A DNA stretch of 64,000 bases from Ciona intestinalis (lineage: Eukaryota > Chordata > Ascidiacea > Phlebobranchia > Cionidae): the NCBI RefSeq assembly GCF_000224145.3, contig NW_004190420.2:867223-931222 (forward strand), in the 5' to 3' direction. Of this stretch, positions 25,201 to 37,384 are shown in pieces (position 1 is the first letter of the stretch; every line of letters starts with the position of its first letter). A model generated the notes under the pieces. It saw nothing but the letters and a program-made list of their open reading frames with translations, had not been told where the DNA came from and ran no database searches. The translations under genes were made by a program, and so were the position numbers.

Positions 25201-25996
25201 CCTTGCTAGTTTAGCTGGTATAGTTTTGTAATGCTTCATCATCAGTTGAAAAACTTTCTTTACTCCAGAAATATCGCAAAAATAAATTAAAAATGCTGAC
25301 TGAGTCAAAATTGTTGAATAATATACGAAAAATAAACACAAATGAAAATAAAATTTCACTTGAATTCACATGTTTTCTTCTATCTCTGTTGCCTAAGATT
25401 GTTTGGTCCCAAAATGACTGCAACATCTTACGATGGATACTAATTATAACATTAAGTCTGAAATCAGGATGGTCTTTCTTTTGAACTTTAAATCTTATTT
25501 TAACTCAACTCTAAAAAATGATGTAAAAATATATTTCATATTCGTTGAAGATTATTAAACTTGCTCTGTAATTATTTCAATTAATAGTAAAAGGGAATGG
25601 TAAAGAAATGTAACTGTGACTGATGTCAGTTCACTTGGAACAGAATTGTTGAAAACAGTGCGAGTGTTCAGAATAAGAGTAGAAAGTTACGCAATTACTC
25701 GAAAACTTTTACGCACTACGTAAAAGCCCTTTGTTTGATAAAAATAAAACAAGCACATTCAAAATCAGTAAAATATGTGAGAAACAAACATATTAAAACA
25801 ACATGACAACAGGAACGGTATGGCAGAAAACATGCTGAAACAGGAAAAATGAGAAGTTTTATTATTGATTGCATTAGATTTTCTAGTTAAACATTTCATA
25901 TATGTTTGTATGAATGTAAATATACCTGTCAAAAGTTTCTAAATCTGCTAAATCCACGTCTGAAAGCTTCACGTCGTCAGGATCGTTGTACGACAT
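7241..25996 (-). CDS. KDM6A: Lysine-specific demethylase 6A (UTX), complete
   Basis: JmjC Fe(II)/2-oxoglutarate demethylase that removes methyl groups from histone H3 Lys27; a COMPASS-like (MLL3/4) subunit in animals. I join 24 exons into 1,373 residues, start 25996 and stop 7241, all phases closing: 25996-25926, 24673-24613, 20035-19930, 19600-19551, 19327-19269, 17434-17314, 17116-17062, 16953-16819, 16675-16549, 16485-16344, 15990-15847, 15503-15340, 15173-14939, 14675-14514, 14284-13302, 13188-13059, 12883-12707, 11957-11829, 11163-10957, 10449-10235, 9330-9186, 8813-8629, 8155-8029, 7432-7241. TPR repeats fill roughly residues 80-480 ([22 protein letters not shown], [17 protein letters not shown]). 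A Ser/Thr/Pro-rich middle is disordered. The JmjC core has GHQENNN with His1121 and Glu1123 and GTVHW with His1201, the three iron ligands at the family spacing. The tail has CETC and CLNC zinc cysteines. It is about as long as vertebrate UTX. The short exon at 19327-19269 was found by homology. Confidence 0.95.
17500..18950. other. CpG-rich segment inside a KDM6A intron
   Basis: Within the 17435-19268 intron, a long part from about 17760 to 18900 is visibly richer in CG dinucleotides (CGCG, GCGCG and ACG words) than the surrounding AT-rich introns. No open frame with splice signals or terminal repeats was found. It could be an old insertion, an internal promoter or an enhancer. Confidence 0.35.
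20036..24612. other. Large KDM6A intron 2, mostly featureless
   Basis: A 4.6-kb AT-rich intron. The only standout is a CpG-rich block at about 20340-20660 (GCGCGAGGCACGGCGCC, CACGCGCGCACGAACGGCGG) that happens to be open for 110 codons on the plus strand. That frame shows no motif and I do not treat it as a gene. No repeats with clear ends were seen in the remainder. Confidence 0.4.
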
Positions 25997-26713
25997 TGTC
26001 GTCAGTAAAATATCAACAGTTACTTGCTTTTATCCATTAAAGGCTGATCTACAAGATTCACATCTGCTCTAAGCATGTTTAGAACCTGAAAAAAATTAAT
26101 TAAACAGGTAAACAATAAATATTTTTGCTGTTTTCCCGCTTCGAATTTCCCTGTACCTGCGTAACCCACCATCATGCAAAGATTTACTAGTTGTCACGTG
26201 ACGAAAAGACGCTATTCTATTGGTGAATCAAATATTATAATTTGTTTTAGCTGTTCGCCCAATTTCAGAGATAAATATTCACATTATACGAACTTAGTTA
26301 AATTTCACAAAGAAAAAAAACGTCTTGTGTGATTGTTTATCATTCTTTAATCTAATGCAACGTCACAAGTCAATGATACTAAACATCATTAAAACCGCCA
26401 GGTGAAACTTTCATACTCACAACGCGCCTTTTCTTCGGGTCGTAAAACAGTTTGGACAAAAATGTCATGAAAATCAGAACGATGCTCATTTTTTTGTTTT
26501 AAAGGTATTTAAAACGAATTAGTTTATTTCGCTTGGTGATATAAAACGTAAAAGATTTTTAAAAACGGGTACAACAAAAGGGAACTTTTTACCGAAACGA
26601 CCTGTTTATCTGCTTCACAAAATAGAATTTGGTTGGGCCCAAATGAGATATTTGAATCACTGAAGAATTGTTCAACGAAATCGTTTGTGTAAGATTTCAT
26701 ACAGAATTTAATC
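25997..26713. promoter_or_regulatory. Shared divergent promoter region KDM6A / FUNDC1-like
   Basis: 717 bases separate the two divergent start codons. It holds an E-box CACGTG with flanking TCACGTGAC at 26195-26200 and an inverted CCAAT box (ATTGG at 26219-26223). The CACGTGAC word also occurs at 6953 and 60248 in this window. Use as a bidirectional promoter is inferred from position. Confidence 0.45.
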
Positions 26714-27705
26714 ATGGCAGAAGCAGAAAACAACATAGGTAAGAATTTTAATTTGGCCTTTCGTGCATACCTAAGGCCTCTTACTTGTACTGTTGTACAC
26801 TCACGACTCACTTATTTATACCCTTTCATTTAAATTTGTTTACCTCCTGTATCAGTTGAAGAAGATTCGTTTGAAGTATTAGATCTCACGGAGTTGGCAA
26901 ATCGTGGAAACTCTTTGTATGAAAGAGTTCTACAAAATGCCAGAAATTTCGCAACATATCAACCGGCAAGTCAAATTGCCATTGGTGGAACTGGGGGATT
27001 GTAAGATAAAGTTTTATTTTGTACAAATGAATGTAACTTACTTCATCTTCGCGTGGCCAGAAAACGACGGTCGTTATCACACGGGTTTAACACCTCTTGC
27101 CAGCTTACGAGTTACCATGTATGTTACTTTGTAGGTGATTATATTTTGGAGGATTTTTTCTTTTTTTTTTCTTTGTATGGCTGATGATTTAGACAATCCA
27201 TTAGTTACCACTGGGTTGGAGCAATTGCCGTTTAGTGACTTGCCCAAGGACACATACGCCCACAATGGTATCAGCGTCGAGCCTTGAACCCATGACCTCT
27301 GAGTTACAGGCAGGCGCGCTAACCACTATAGCACGGCGCCAGAAATCCTTTTCCTCAAATGTTCTTTTGCTAATTTACAGAGTTGTTGGATATCTTTTCA
27401 AGAAAGTGGGAAGGGTTGTTGCTTCTGCTGTGGGCGGTGGACTCTTGATCATGCAAGTTGCTCATCAGACCGGTTATGTTACAATTAACTGGAGAAAAGT
27501 AAACCGAGATGCAAACAGGGCACAACGCAACTTGAGAGATGAACATCCTGCTATTAATTCTACAATTTCAAAGGTATTTGTATATTTAAATACCCTTTAT
27601 CTCGACCACAGTATTTTGTTATTTTAGATAAAAGAAATTTTCAAATCAAACGCTGCTGTTTCTGTGGGTTTTGCTGGCGGCTTTCTGATGGGCATGGCAA
27701 CATAA
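26714..27705 (+). CDS. FUNDC1: FUN14 domain-containing protein (FUNDC1-like)
   Basis: Outer mitochondrial membrane protein; the vertebrate homologue is a mitophagy receptor binding LC3. Four exons (26714-26738, 26856-27000, 27381-27573, 27628-27705) encode 146 residues, close to the vertebrate length. The N-terminus carries FEVL at residues 14-17 after acidic residues, in the place of the vertebrate YEVL LC3-interacting motif, so the aromatic and hydrophobic anchors are kept. Next come a Gly-rich membrane stretch (IAIGGTGGL... with GYLFKKVGR), the conserved AVGGGLLIMQVAHQTGYV segment, a basic helix (NWRKVNRDANRAQRNL) and a final Gly-rich segment, GFAGGFLMGMAT. Intron 2 contains a SINE. FUNDC1 versus FUNDC2 cannot be separated here; invertebrates usually have a single gene. 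Confidence 0.9.
27040..27345 (-). mobile_element. tRNA-derived composite SINE, best-preserved copy
   Basis: Read on the minus strand, 27342-27270 looks like a tRNA: GGCGCCGTGC, an A-box-like TAGTGGTTAGCGCG and a B-box-like GGTTCAAGGCTC. Next come a core with the complement of GACTTGCCCAAGGACACA and then a tail containing the complement of GTTACCATGTATGTTACTTTG. It lies wholly in an intron of the FUNDC1-like gene. RNA polymerase III promoter boxes followed by an unrelated tail define SINEs. Confidence 0.8.
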
Positions 27706-28092
27706 ACCACTTGTATTGGAAATGTTTTCTTTCCATAGATAATCAACACTGTGGAATATATGCTATTGTAATGCAAACAACCAACCAAGCGAAGCAGTGC
27801 TGCAATAGTGAAACAAATAAGAAAAAAACAAGCATGCAAATAGTATATATAAAGGCGTGTACTGCTTTGCCTGAGCGTTCAAGTTTCGTGGATGAGATGT
27901 AATGAAGTTTTAAAAGTGGAACAATTTGTGACTGCTGCCTGCAATTTATTTTGCATAGTCTTTATGAAATACATTAAATTTTGCTATTTTTGTTTGTATG
28001 TAATGGTATACCAAGAGAAAAACAAAAACAAAAGGTATATTGAGCAATTCAAGGTACAGTATTACAGAAGAACTGTGTGTGAATCTAAACTT

Positions 28093-31000
28093 TCAAAGGG
28101 GAGTATCATCTACTTTTGTTCCATGGACTCTAAACCGATATATGCAAGTAAAGTGTGGGTTGCCCCAATTGCTGGCAACCCTTAACTCTATGAATCTGTA
28201 CGTTTGGTCGGACTTCTTCGCCTCCACTTTGAAGTTTTGTATTGGAGAGCCATTTTCTTCATATCTGTAATATCAACTTAGTGTAATAAATTACAAATAT
28301 TAAGTCTTCTGCCTTTTATCAGAAACACAAACCTAAAAGTTCTTAAATTTGTGTATAATACATATTTGATAAATTACCGTTTAAATTGTCTCTAGTTGTC
28401 TATTATATTATGTATAGTTTTCCTTAATGTAGCCTTACCTGTACGAACCAAGATGATCTCCATTAATCTCAGATGCTGTGTGTAATCCATATACTGAGAA
28501 ATCTTTAGGAGCACTAGTTATATTGCTATATAGGGCAAGTGCCTGAGGTATATGCTCTAATGTGAAGGAGTCTGGTTGCACAGAAGCAGATAATCCAATA
28601 ACAACATAACCTTCCGATCCCTGTTTAAACAACAAACTAATTAACTATGCTCAACCTTGCAAAATGTTTAACGGTTATGTAATTACCTGGAATGCCCAGC
28701 ACTCCCCAGGCATGACACTTGATTGTATCACAGCACGTGGTGTATTAGTATTGTAGTATATTGGGATCCCAAATAATGTAACGAGTGCAGTTTTTTGCTG
28801 GAAGGTGGTAGAGCATCGTGTATTAACGATATAACCACCAGACGATTCCAATGCAAAGTCACCCATGCCAATACGATCCGCACTGTATGCAAAAAAATAT
28901 TAACGAAGTGTATTAGTTTGTAGTATCTACCCAGGTGGGAGTTTTTCACATGCATGTTATCATTGCAAACCTGTAAATATCCAAAGATTCCTTTATCCAT
29001 GTCTTAACCAGTACTTCAGTGACTGTTGATGGGGTTGAGGGTGTACTTTGTTGTTTTGGAATAATCGTGTCGAGAGTTACTGTTGATCTTTTAGGTTGCT
29101 CTTTCTAATATGGATAATGGGTAATAATAAAGAAAAAACAAACACCTAAAGCTACACACCCACATATTAACTCGTCATTTATTGAATTTTAATGTTTAAA
29201 ACTTTAAACTGACCCGCAATTTCCTCTCCAGTTCTTTGTTCAGTTCCACGGCCACGGAAGAAGTATTTTTAATGATATTGTTCTGCAGAACGAGGATGCT
29301 TTGTTCATCCATAAAACCTTTCATTTGCAACCATTGTATGAACACAGCAGCCAAATGTTGGTACCTACGGTTGCTTGGCTTCTGCAAATCATAGAAAAAA
29401 TGTCTAAATAAATTTAAATTACATTTTTTGAAGTTTAACTTCAATAGTTTTTGAATGCAAACAATATATGCTACTCTCATATTTAATTATAACAAACAAA
29501 ACAGGAATATAACCCCTGCAAACAATCCAGCAACTTTCATACTCATTTAAAAGCTAAACCAGAAATAATATATCAAATGTTTACATTTAACTTTGTCGTG
29601 CTTTGCAAAAGCTGAAGAAAGTTTTCAACGAAACGATCATCAGCGACTTCTTTAATGTAGCTCACATTTCCACTTTTACTCTCAATAGATGACTTGAATA
29701 CACTGAGTTTTATTAAATAATCAAATGTTATTAAATAATCCAAATGCAAGAAAAAAATGCCATACATCACGATTACATTATTGTTAAGAGAATAAAAAGG
29801 AGGACACCTACTACTGTTTTAATGTTTATGATCTTTGCTATCATATTCACACTGATAAATAACATCAGGTTTTGCTTTGCGTCTATACCAAATAGCGAAT
29901 AGTAATTTAGTCTCAAAATTTGGTAAGGTAGATTTTTTACAAGCATGTCAAACCACACCTCAATTACATAAATCCAATTAAAACTAGTCTTTACATCTAA
30001 TTTTTACCTGTGCTCTAATTTAAGCTGTACAATTTTCTCATCTAGGCTCGAGATTAAATCTTCAAAACGTTTGACATGACTGAGAACATTTTGTGTTTCA
30101 CTTGATAGTGACGTCTCTTTTCCTTGTATTAACAACTTCAGCTTTTCCAATGATTCATTTCCATTTTCTTTAAGTAAGTGAATTTGATCCTGTGGAAAGC
30201 ATTATGCTTGTATTCTCAGTGGATTTTGCATTGCAACCAAATGATATCAGGTTTGATGCAGAATGTTGCTTCCAATGGGGGCACAATTGGACACTAACAG
30301 CAATTGCTCCAACCCAGTAGTCACTAATTGGTTGTCCAATTTGTCATCCATACATACAAGAAAAATCAATCACCCATAAAGTTACACATGTGATAACTCT
30401 TAGACTGGCATTAGGTGCATAAAGTAGCAGGCGAACGAAACAGTTATTGATCATACAAGGATAAATAGGTAGCATTTAATCCATCTTTAATACAGAACAA
30501 AACATATTAAAGATATCTATACCTGTAGCTTTAACAGTTTTTCATCAAACAATGCTGTAACATCCACAAGTTGATGAACTACCGAGCTTTCCACCATGTT
30601 CTTTACAGACTTGACCACCTGTAATAAAATATATATATAAAACTTATGGCTCTCAACCAAAGGTCACCACATCATCAGATTATAATATTATGCAACTCAT
30701 TTTCGCATTGCATAATATATACATACACCAAATATCATTTGTGAAACAGGTATATTCTTTACCTCCTTATTTTCGTCACCCAATTTTCCAATATCCTTTG
30801 CATGGCTCGCATGCATAATCTGCATTTGATCAAGCAGATTTGAATGTCGGTCCGCCACCCGTACCTCCAACTGTCCAAGTGCCAGCTCTATATTCTGTTC
30901 ATAGAAACATATTAAACAATGAAAACTTCCTACATACTTTTATACAGTGTTACAGACCTCAATTGCTTGTTTCAACGCATCCCTGTCATGTTTAGCCATC

Positions 31001-32778
31001 TGCAATGTTGGTCCATTATCTGCCAACTTTGACTTGGTATCTTTAACTAAACGAGATGTTATAAAATCAGGATTTATTTTTTCCGATTATAAAATCTGAT
31101 GCTTACATGTTTCAAACAAGACAGTTGGGTCAGAATAGGCTGAGATTCTGTCCCAGTAGGTCTGCTTGTTCAACCCTTTCTGTATACCTAGGTCTTTTCT
31201 TGATAAATATGAATAGCAAGCAAAACATGCACAAAGTACACCAAGAAGGACAAGAAGTGCTCGCAAGAACTTAGTAGTTGTTTGGAAAAAAGAGAATCTT
31301 GGTGCTTTTCTTGATAAAAGCCATGTGTCTAGCACAAGTACTTTGGTTACACTCTGCAAAGGTTTAATTGGTCGTATTATGCTCAGCCACATTAAAAACC
31401 AATGGATGAAAATGTATTTACATTGTTTCACTTCTTTGCAGAAAGCAAGAGTGTATTTACCATACATGGATGCATATGCATAGTACATACAGATAGTATA
31501 AGGGAAAAAATGATACTTATATTATGGACACATACGTAAGAATAAATAGTAAACACTATGACGAGTTGAGAGTAACACTATGAGTTACTGCATGACCATT
31601 AAAACTATTCCCTTTTCTATTTAGTTCTAAGAATCAAGGCTGATTATAAGAGTCCTATAAGGACAATTGTTCCAACTGTAACAGTCCACTATACCTGGTA
31701 TAAGAAACGTCCAATATTCCACACAGTGTTTGCAATGATAGTACCACATGAGCAAAAAATTTGATAAAACAATACAAAAATCCTGAACAGCAACAACTGA
31801 TTCCGTTCTAAAAATACAATATACATAAGTATATATAAGTTAACACTCGAATTTTCCATATTGTATTAACAAAATACAAATAGATCAAGTAACATGCATT
31901 CTTAAATTAAACCATAATTTTTATTATATGCATTTATAAAATTGAATTAATATCTTATTCAAGATATTAGAATGATAATCTTCTGCTTACCCACACCATG
32001 CTTCACTTTACCATGCTCTTTAATGCGGGGCATCGGGAGTGTTTCATCATCTGAGAATGAATGTTCCATGTCAGTCACAATTTGTTGTTCTTCTTCATGT
32101 GTCTGTTAAAACGAGGTTTTATATATAACAATTTTGAGAGCATTTTACCATTTATACCTCATGTAATTTTTTCCTTCTGTGGGCTACAGTTGCACCCGGC
32201 ATTTTAAAATTAGAATCCGCTGCCACCGCTGTGTGTGTTTGATGTATGGAGCCTTGAGAATCACCTTCATGGTAACTTGTTGCAGTGAAACCACTTGTTT
32301 GGTGTCGGTGGTTTGACGACTCCCCCATTGCGAAATGGTGAGGGGCAGTGCTACCATGGGCACCACCCTCACTTCCATACATTTGCATGCTTCCCTGTAC
32401 AACAGGAGCAGAGGCAGCACTGTATACACTTTGCCCCTGGTGCGTGCTTGAGGCACTTAGCACTTTCGTCACCCCAGTTCTGCGTGTGACTTGCTTCTTG
32501 ATAAGCACCGACCTTGCGCTTGCTGATTCTGGGATCCCAGCATTTGGTGAACGCACAGGAGACCCAGAAGGATTCCGTTTTTTACGCCAATTAAATGGCC
32601 GATGAACAGGTGATCCACCACTATATTTAACCCTTCTCTCACTCATGTCAGAGTCCACTGACATCGTGTCATCATCCTCACTCGCAGTGCCTTCCAATTC
32701 ATTAGGAAATACGTAATAACCGCTCTCAACTAATCGTTTACTTCTGCGGCTGGCACCAGTTATAGAAGTACGAGACAT
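28093..32778 (-). CDS. SUN-domain nuclear envelope protein (SUN1/SUN2-like)
   Basis: Inner nuclear membrane half of the LINC complex, linking lamina to cytoskeleton through KASH partners in the perinuclear space. Fourteen exons give 853 residues with phases closing: 32778-32158, 32102-31991, 31807-31695, 31353-31107, 31046-30958, 30894-30763, 30618-30523, 30189-30008, 29702-29585, 29381-29214, 29104-28971, 28882-28687, 28620-28439, 28264-28093. The Ser/Arg-rich nucleoplasmic N-terminus begins MSRTS, as in vertebrate SUN proteins (MSR). A hydrophobic stretch comes from the third exon, and the main transmembrane helix (FLRALLVLLGVLCACFACY) from the fourth. Exons 5-10 form coiled coil. The C-terminal SUN domain has DFALESSGGYIV, TLFGIPIYYNTNTPRAVIQ, PGECWAFQ, FSVYG, and ends RFIELRVASNWGNP...CIYRFRVHG. 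The start lies 93 nt from the MOSPD-like stop, suggesting co-transcription. Confidence 0.93.
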
Positions 32779-32871
32779 GGTTGTTTAAAGAACTTGAAAC
32801 TATTTACAAATGTGTGTTATATATATGAGACGAAATATATCTTTGTACAAACTGCTGCTTCTTCACTGCTT
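32779..32871 (-). promoter_or_regulatory. Very short intercistronic spacer, candidate trans-splice acceptor
   Basis: Only 93 bases separate the MOSPD-like stop (32872) from the SUN start (32778). On the minus strand the spacer contains TTTGTAAATAG followed by TTTCAAG, a plausible 3' splice site with no matching upstream 5' site in the spacer. I see no AATAAA. This is the layout expected for an ascidian operon resolved by spliced-leader trans-splicing. Confidence 0.5.
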
Positions 32872-35095
32872 TCACAGAGGGTTAAATATTGCCATTGTCA
32901 CCAAGCCTGGACAAAAGGGAAAAATTATAATAATATTTATAATAATACAGTCTATCTGCCTATCTATATATAAAAGAAATCAATGTATATATATATATAT
33001 TAAACTTAATTAAAGAATATATATAGAGAAAGAAAATTGAAGATGTATATATATATTATCTTTATTTTACAAATCATACTCAATAACAGAATAGAATAAA
33101 AACGCATTATTTGGTAGGCTATAGACAGTTATTGATTGGCCAATATTTATTATTTAATACTTATTTATGCATAACAAAACTTAATCTAAAAACCAAACAT
33201 ATAATGGTAAAAAGACTAACCAAGAATATATGCAGCAACTAGTTTTTGATTTGGGGTAAATGAGATATAGCTTGGTATAAAGCTGCTATCGTCCACCTGT
33301 CCAGCAGTGTGGGAGCCAAGAGCGATCAAACAAGCAATTGCAACTGTCAGTAACAACCAACGAGTGCTGAGAAACTCACCTAGATAAATAAATATTACAA
33401 CATAGGAAGTTAAACTAGTCATTCTAGGACAACGTGTTTTAACAGCAGTAAACAAACATGATAAAAGCAATGTGTATCCATTACAACTTGATGAATTAGT
33501 TTATAAGCCCAATTTAAAGCATACATTTTAAGTTTTTTAACCATTTTAAAAAGTTTAATCAATATGAATTGTTGACTTTTACATTACTGGGCAACACTTG
33601 TGATGGCAACTCAAAATATTTTTATAACTTGGGCTACTTCCCTTACCTGAGATTACACAGTGATTATATATATATTGTGTAAAATTAAGAAACGGTGAAA
33701 TATAAGGCTGGTTTTTGTTTAAATACACATACAACATACACAATACCTTGTTTTTCCTCAGTGTCGGGATGAAATGGCTCCAGTGTCAGCTTAGAGTTTT
33801 GTAGCTCCTCTGAAACCTGTTTTGCTGCTGAATCGCTTGAAAGCAGCACAGCCGGAATATCTTTAGCACCAAGCAATGAAGTGGGGACGAGTTTTCGACT
33901 TGAGGTACCTATGTCAGTGTAGAAAACTTCCACTCGAAATTTATCAACAATTTCCACCAAACTTTCGTCAAGAGAAATTCTTCTTACCACACTGTAAGGG
34001 TAGGATAATTCAAATTAGCATGCTGGATAAATGTTAAGTACAGGGAACATTGTCTATTATTTCATCACTTACATATCTGAACAAGAGTGTGGTTTAATAT
34101 TTCCTTTCGCCTCTGCTACAGTGTAATTCTTTGGAGCTGTGCAAAGAACTGAAATAAGAAATATTAAATGATTATGCAATGATATGGGGCAGAGTTACAA
34201 TTATATTATATATTAAAGAACAAGCTGTAAGGTGAAAGATAAGGTTCTTAGGCATGCAAGGTCAATATATTAAATTGGCGGATATTTATTTACTTTCTGT
34301 ATCTTATCCAAAAAAAGAATTGTCCTGTTTTATTTAGATTAAGTTATTGTTTGTTTATAAACCTAGATGTAAAAGTAAATTACTAGTTTTGTTTACAGAT
34401 AATCACCTTTATAATAGACAGAAAAATCATACGGGTTATAGATGGTTAAGATGCGACTGTGTGTAGATCGGTCATCCAAGTAAAATGTTACTTTGTCAGG
34501 TGAAACATAAACTGGTAGTTTCTGCTTTGTTTGTAAAACTGATGATGCTCTCTGTGAATCTAAAACAATATAAATGTTCAGAGTTACAATAACAAAGGTC
34601 ACATTTAGTAACATATTGAAGAGCTAGTCTGCAGAGTATGGTGGGTGCGCGAGCGATTTTTTACAAACTTTTGTTTATGCACGCTATAATTTGTCCCACG
34701 CACGACAATTAATTAAACAAAGAAAATATAAGTATTAAACTAAGTAAGATTTTCTAACGTGGCTTGAGAATGTACATGCATTGAACTCCGATTTTTGATG
34801 AAAGCATACGTGCACTCAAAAAATAACCGTCTTGCATGCGCGAGATCTTGTCAGGAACTGCCATACTCTGCCGACTGGGTGAAGAGACAGAAATGTGTAA
34901 AATAAAATGCAAAGGCATACAAATTCTTTGTAATGCTGTATGGACCTATTCATTATTCTTATGGCAACAATAACAATAAACATAGTGAGCATAAGGTATC
35001 GACACTGAACGAACAAAATACGCACCTGGTGAATTACTACCTGCCAATTTTTGGCGTGCCTTAACGGCAGATTTAGTTTTTATTGTTTCGGGCAT
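32872..35095 (-). CDS. Motile-sperm-domain (MSP) membrane protein, MOSPD1/3-like
   Basis: MOSPD1 and MOSPD3 are tail-anchored endoplasmic-reticulum proteins whose MSP domain binds FFAT-like motifs at membrane contact sites. Six exons (35095-35026, 34559-34407, 34148-34073, 33991-33747, 33379-33221, 32906-32872) encode 245 residues, near the vertebrate 213-235. The MSP domain starts at LPVYVSPDKVTFYLDD and shows the family signature LTIYNPYDFSVYYKVLCTAP and IKPHSCSDIVVRR. A transmembrane segment (RWLLLTVAIACLIALG) precedes the highly conserved tail NQKLVAAYILGLVTMAIF, which matches vertebrate MOSPD tails. The last 35-base exon is easy to miss: without it the frame stops two codons after the splice site. 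It is the upstream member of the proposed operon with the SUN gene. Confidence 0.92.
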
Positions 35096-37384
35096 TCACC
35101 ATTGAACCTGGAAAAATATATTTAACATTACTTTGAATATATATTTTAAACAAAGCAGCACAACAGCAACACCAATACAACAGTAACACAAAAGGTAACA
35201 TATGAATTGAGTAAATCTGACTGTTGATTACAATTTGATTGAAAATGCTATCTTTATTAAAACTGCCCTTTAATTATCTAACACAATACAAGTGATTACA
35301 CAACTGTAATGCTTTTCAGGCTGCATATTTCTTAAACTATAATTAAATCCTGAAACATTTCGCTAAATAAAGCATTCAGAAACGCTGTCTTTTGATAAAA
35401 TTTAAGAACCGAAGTATATTGAACAGCCAATCAAATTTCAACTTTGTTTTGTCTTTTGTTACGTATTAATCACACGATTGTTACGCAGCTCAACAACACA
35501 ACAACATGGCGCTTTGTTTTGTGAGTTCATTAGCGCGTCAAACGTAAAACGCATGAACGATTTTGTGAGTGTTTAAATACTTTTTTAAAGATTAGTCTAT
35601 TTACATTAAAGGTGGACAAATTAATCTATTAAAAGATCATATTTTTTTATATATATATTTTAAATAAAGTTACGATGATTAAGAAATTGCTATAGTTGAT
35701 TCTAATGTTATTCGACTTTGTCCGTGATGGTGTTCAATGGTAATCCATGAGTCTATATGACACTGACCCATTAAAATTTGATAAAATTTAAATTTTTTTT
35801 TTCCTTTTGTACGCATTTTCGCGAGTTTATTTTCGAGGTAAACAAATCTATTTTCGAACAATCTAACTTAACACAAAGCCCGCCTAAATATAAGAGAGCG
35901 CCCTAGCGTTTAAATCGTAGGGACCGCGCCAAAAATATTAAACGAGAAAACAAAAATAGAAATCGATACAAAGACAAAGCTATTATATTGATTCAAAAAT
36001 GTTTAAAACCCATTCCGTTAAATTACCAAGCTAACAAAAATAAGATAGGCATGGAATACGCAAAAATACTTATTGCATTAAATAGGGTATAATAGTGTGA
36101 GGTAAGATAAGACATAGTTTTCTTTACTTTTGATATGCAATTTAGTATTTTCTAGTGCAATTCCATTTTACCCCAAAAACAAAAGGTTAAAAATGTCCCA
36201 TCTTTCCCCAGAGTACTATATGTTATGTTGAACGGCACGACAATAATGATGACGGACGTTGAAAATATGCCTAAAGTGGTTACGCAATCAATGCGGCATG
36301 TTGAGCAACCAGAAATATACTCATTCAGGGACCCGATATCTTTCACCACAACATTCCAAGCCTTGTACATGGGGATTTACGTTTACCTCAAGCTCTCTGT
36401 TTTACAATGAGGTATCGCGTTTCTTTCTACTGCCGAGAAGCACGTCCACACAGCCACACACCACACAGCACAACGGTTTCGCCTCACTTGCTTCATATAG
36501 AACAAAATCTCTCAAGGCAAAACACTAAGCACTTGGTGTCTATTGACTTCGGTGCTCAAGTCTACCGGCGCTTGATAAAGTTTTGTGTATAATAGAAATA
36601 AGCTAAAATTATATTGATTTGCCGTACACGAGATTTTTATAAACTGGCCGAACTCAAGAGTTGATCAAACAAGACGCAATTACAGCGCGCAGAATAAACG
36701 GAGAAGTGTACACAGAATACCGAGGTTGCCTGCTCGCCAAACGCACCATGATATTTAACGTAGCCTGAAGAAAGGCGTTTATGTGGACTATAAAATTGAT
36801 TTCACAAAGCATAAGTGTTTTGCGTTTAGCGCAGTCAGGCCGCCTACACTACTTTATACCTGCTATATTATGATAACAAAACGTTCAGTATTGTTTTAGT
36901 ATTTCAGAACAATTAATTTCGAAAAAGATAATTCCCCTAAAAGTTTAGTACAGCACTTTCATTCAATTACGTCATACGTTCGGTTATTATATCGGGAGAG
37001 GAACTATGGTGAAGCCATATATACGTATTAGCTTAGTAGATATATGGTACTGGTCTACTCTGCATCCTGTGTGCCACTAATTGGAAATCTGAGAACAAAT
37101 TGTCCCGTACCCGGTCTATTTCCTAATAGTTCAGACTAGCGGCTTTTGCTAATGCTGCGTTATTGTTGTTTAGCAGTTGTGATGTGGCCCGGCGGCGTTA
37201 TTCGTCGCCTTAAAGCGAATTTTCCAGAAAAACAACATAAAGCGAGAGTGTATATTAGATATTTAAAGTTTAGACATAAGTACGGAGTAACATGATCTCA
37301 TAAATCTATATTTGCAGCAAAGTAAGATGCAAGGAACATCAGTGTTAATGTATTTTGAAATATTGTTTATCTAATCGACTGCGA
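35096..37384. other. Intergenic region with MITE-like remnant
   Basis: Contains the promoters of the MOSPD-like gene (minus) and the tetraspan gene (plus). A MITE-like remnant spans about 36087-36218, ending in TGTCCCATCTTTCCCC. From about 36400 to 37250 the sequence is somewhat richer in CG. Short frames here have no motif and I do not call them. Confidence 0.4.
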
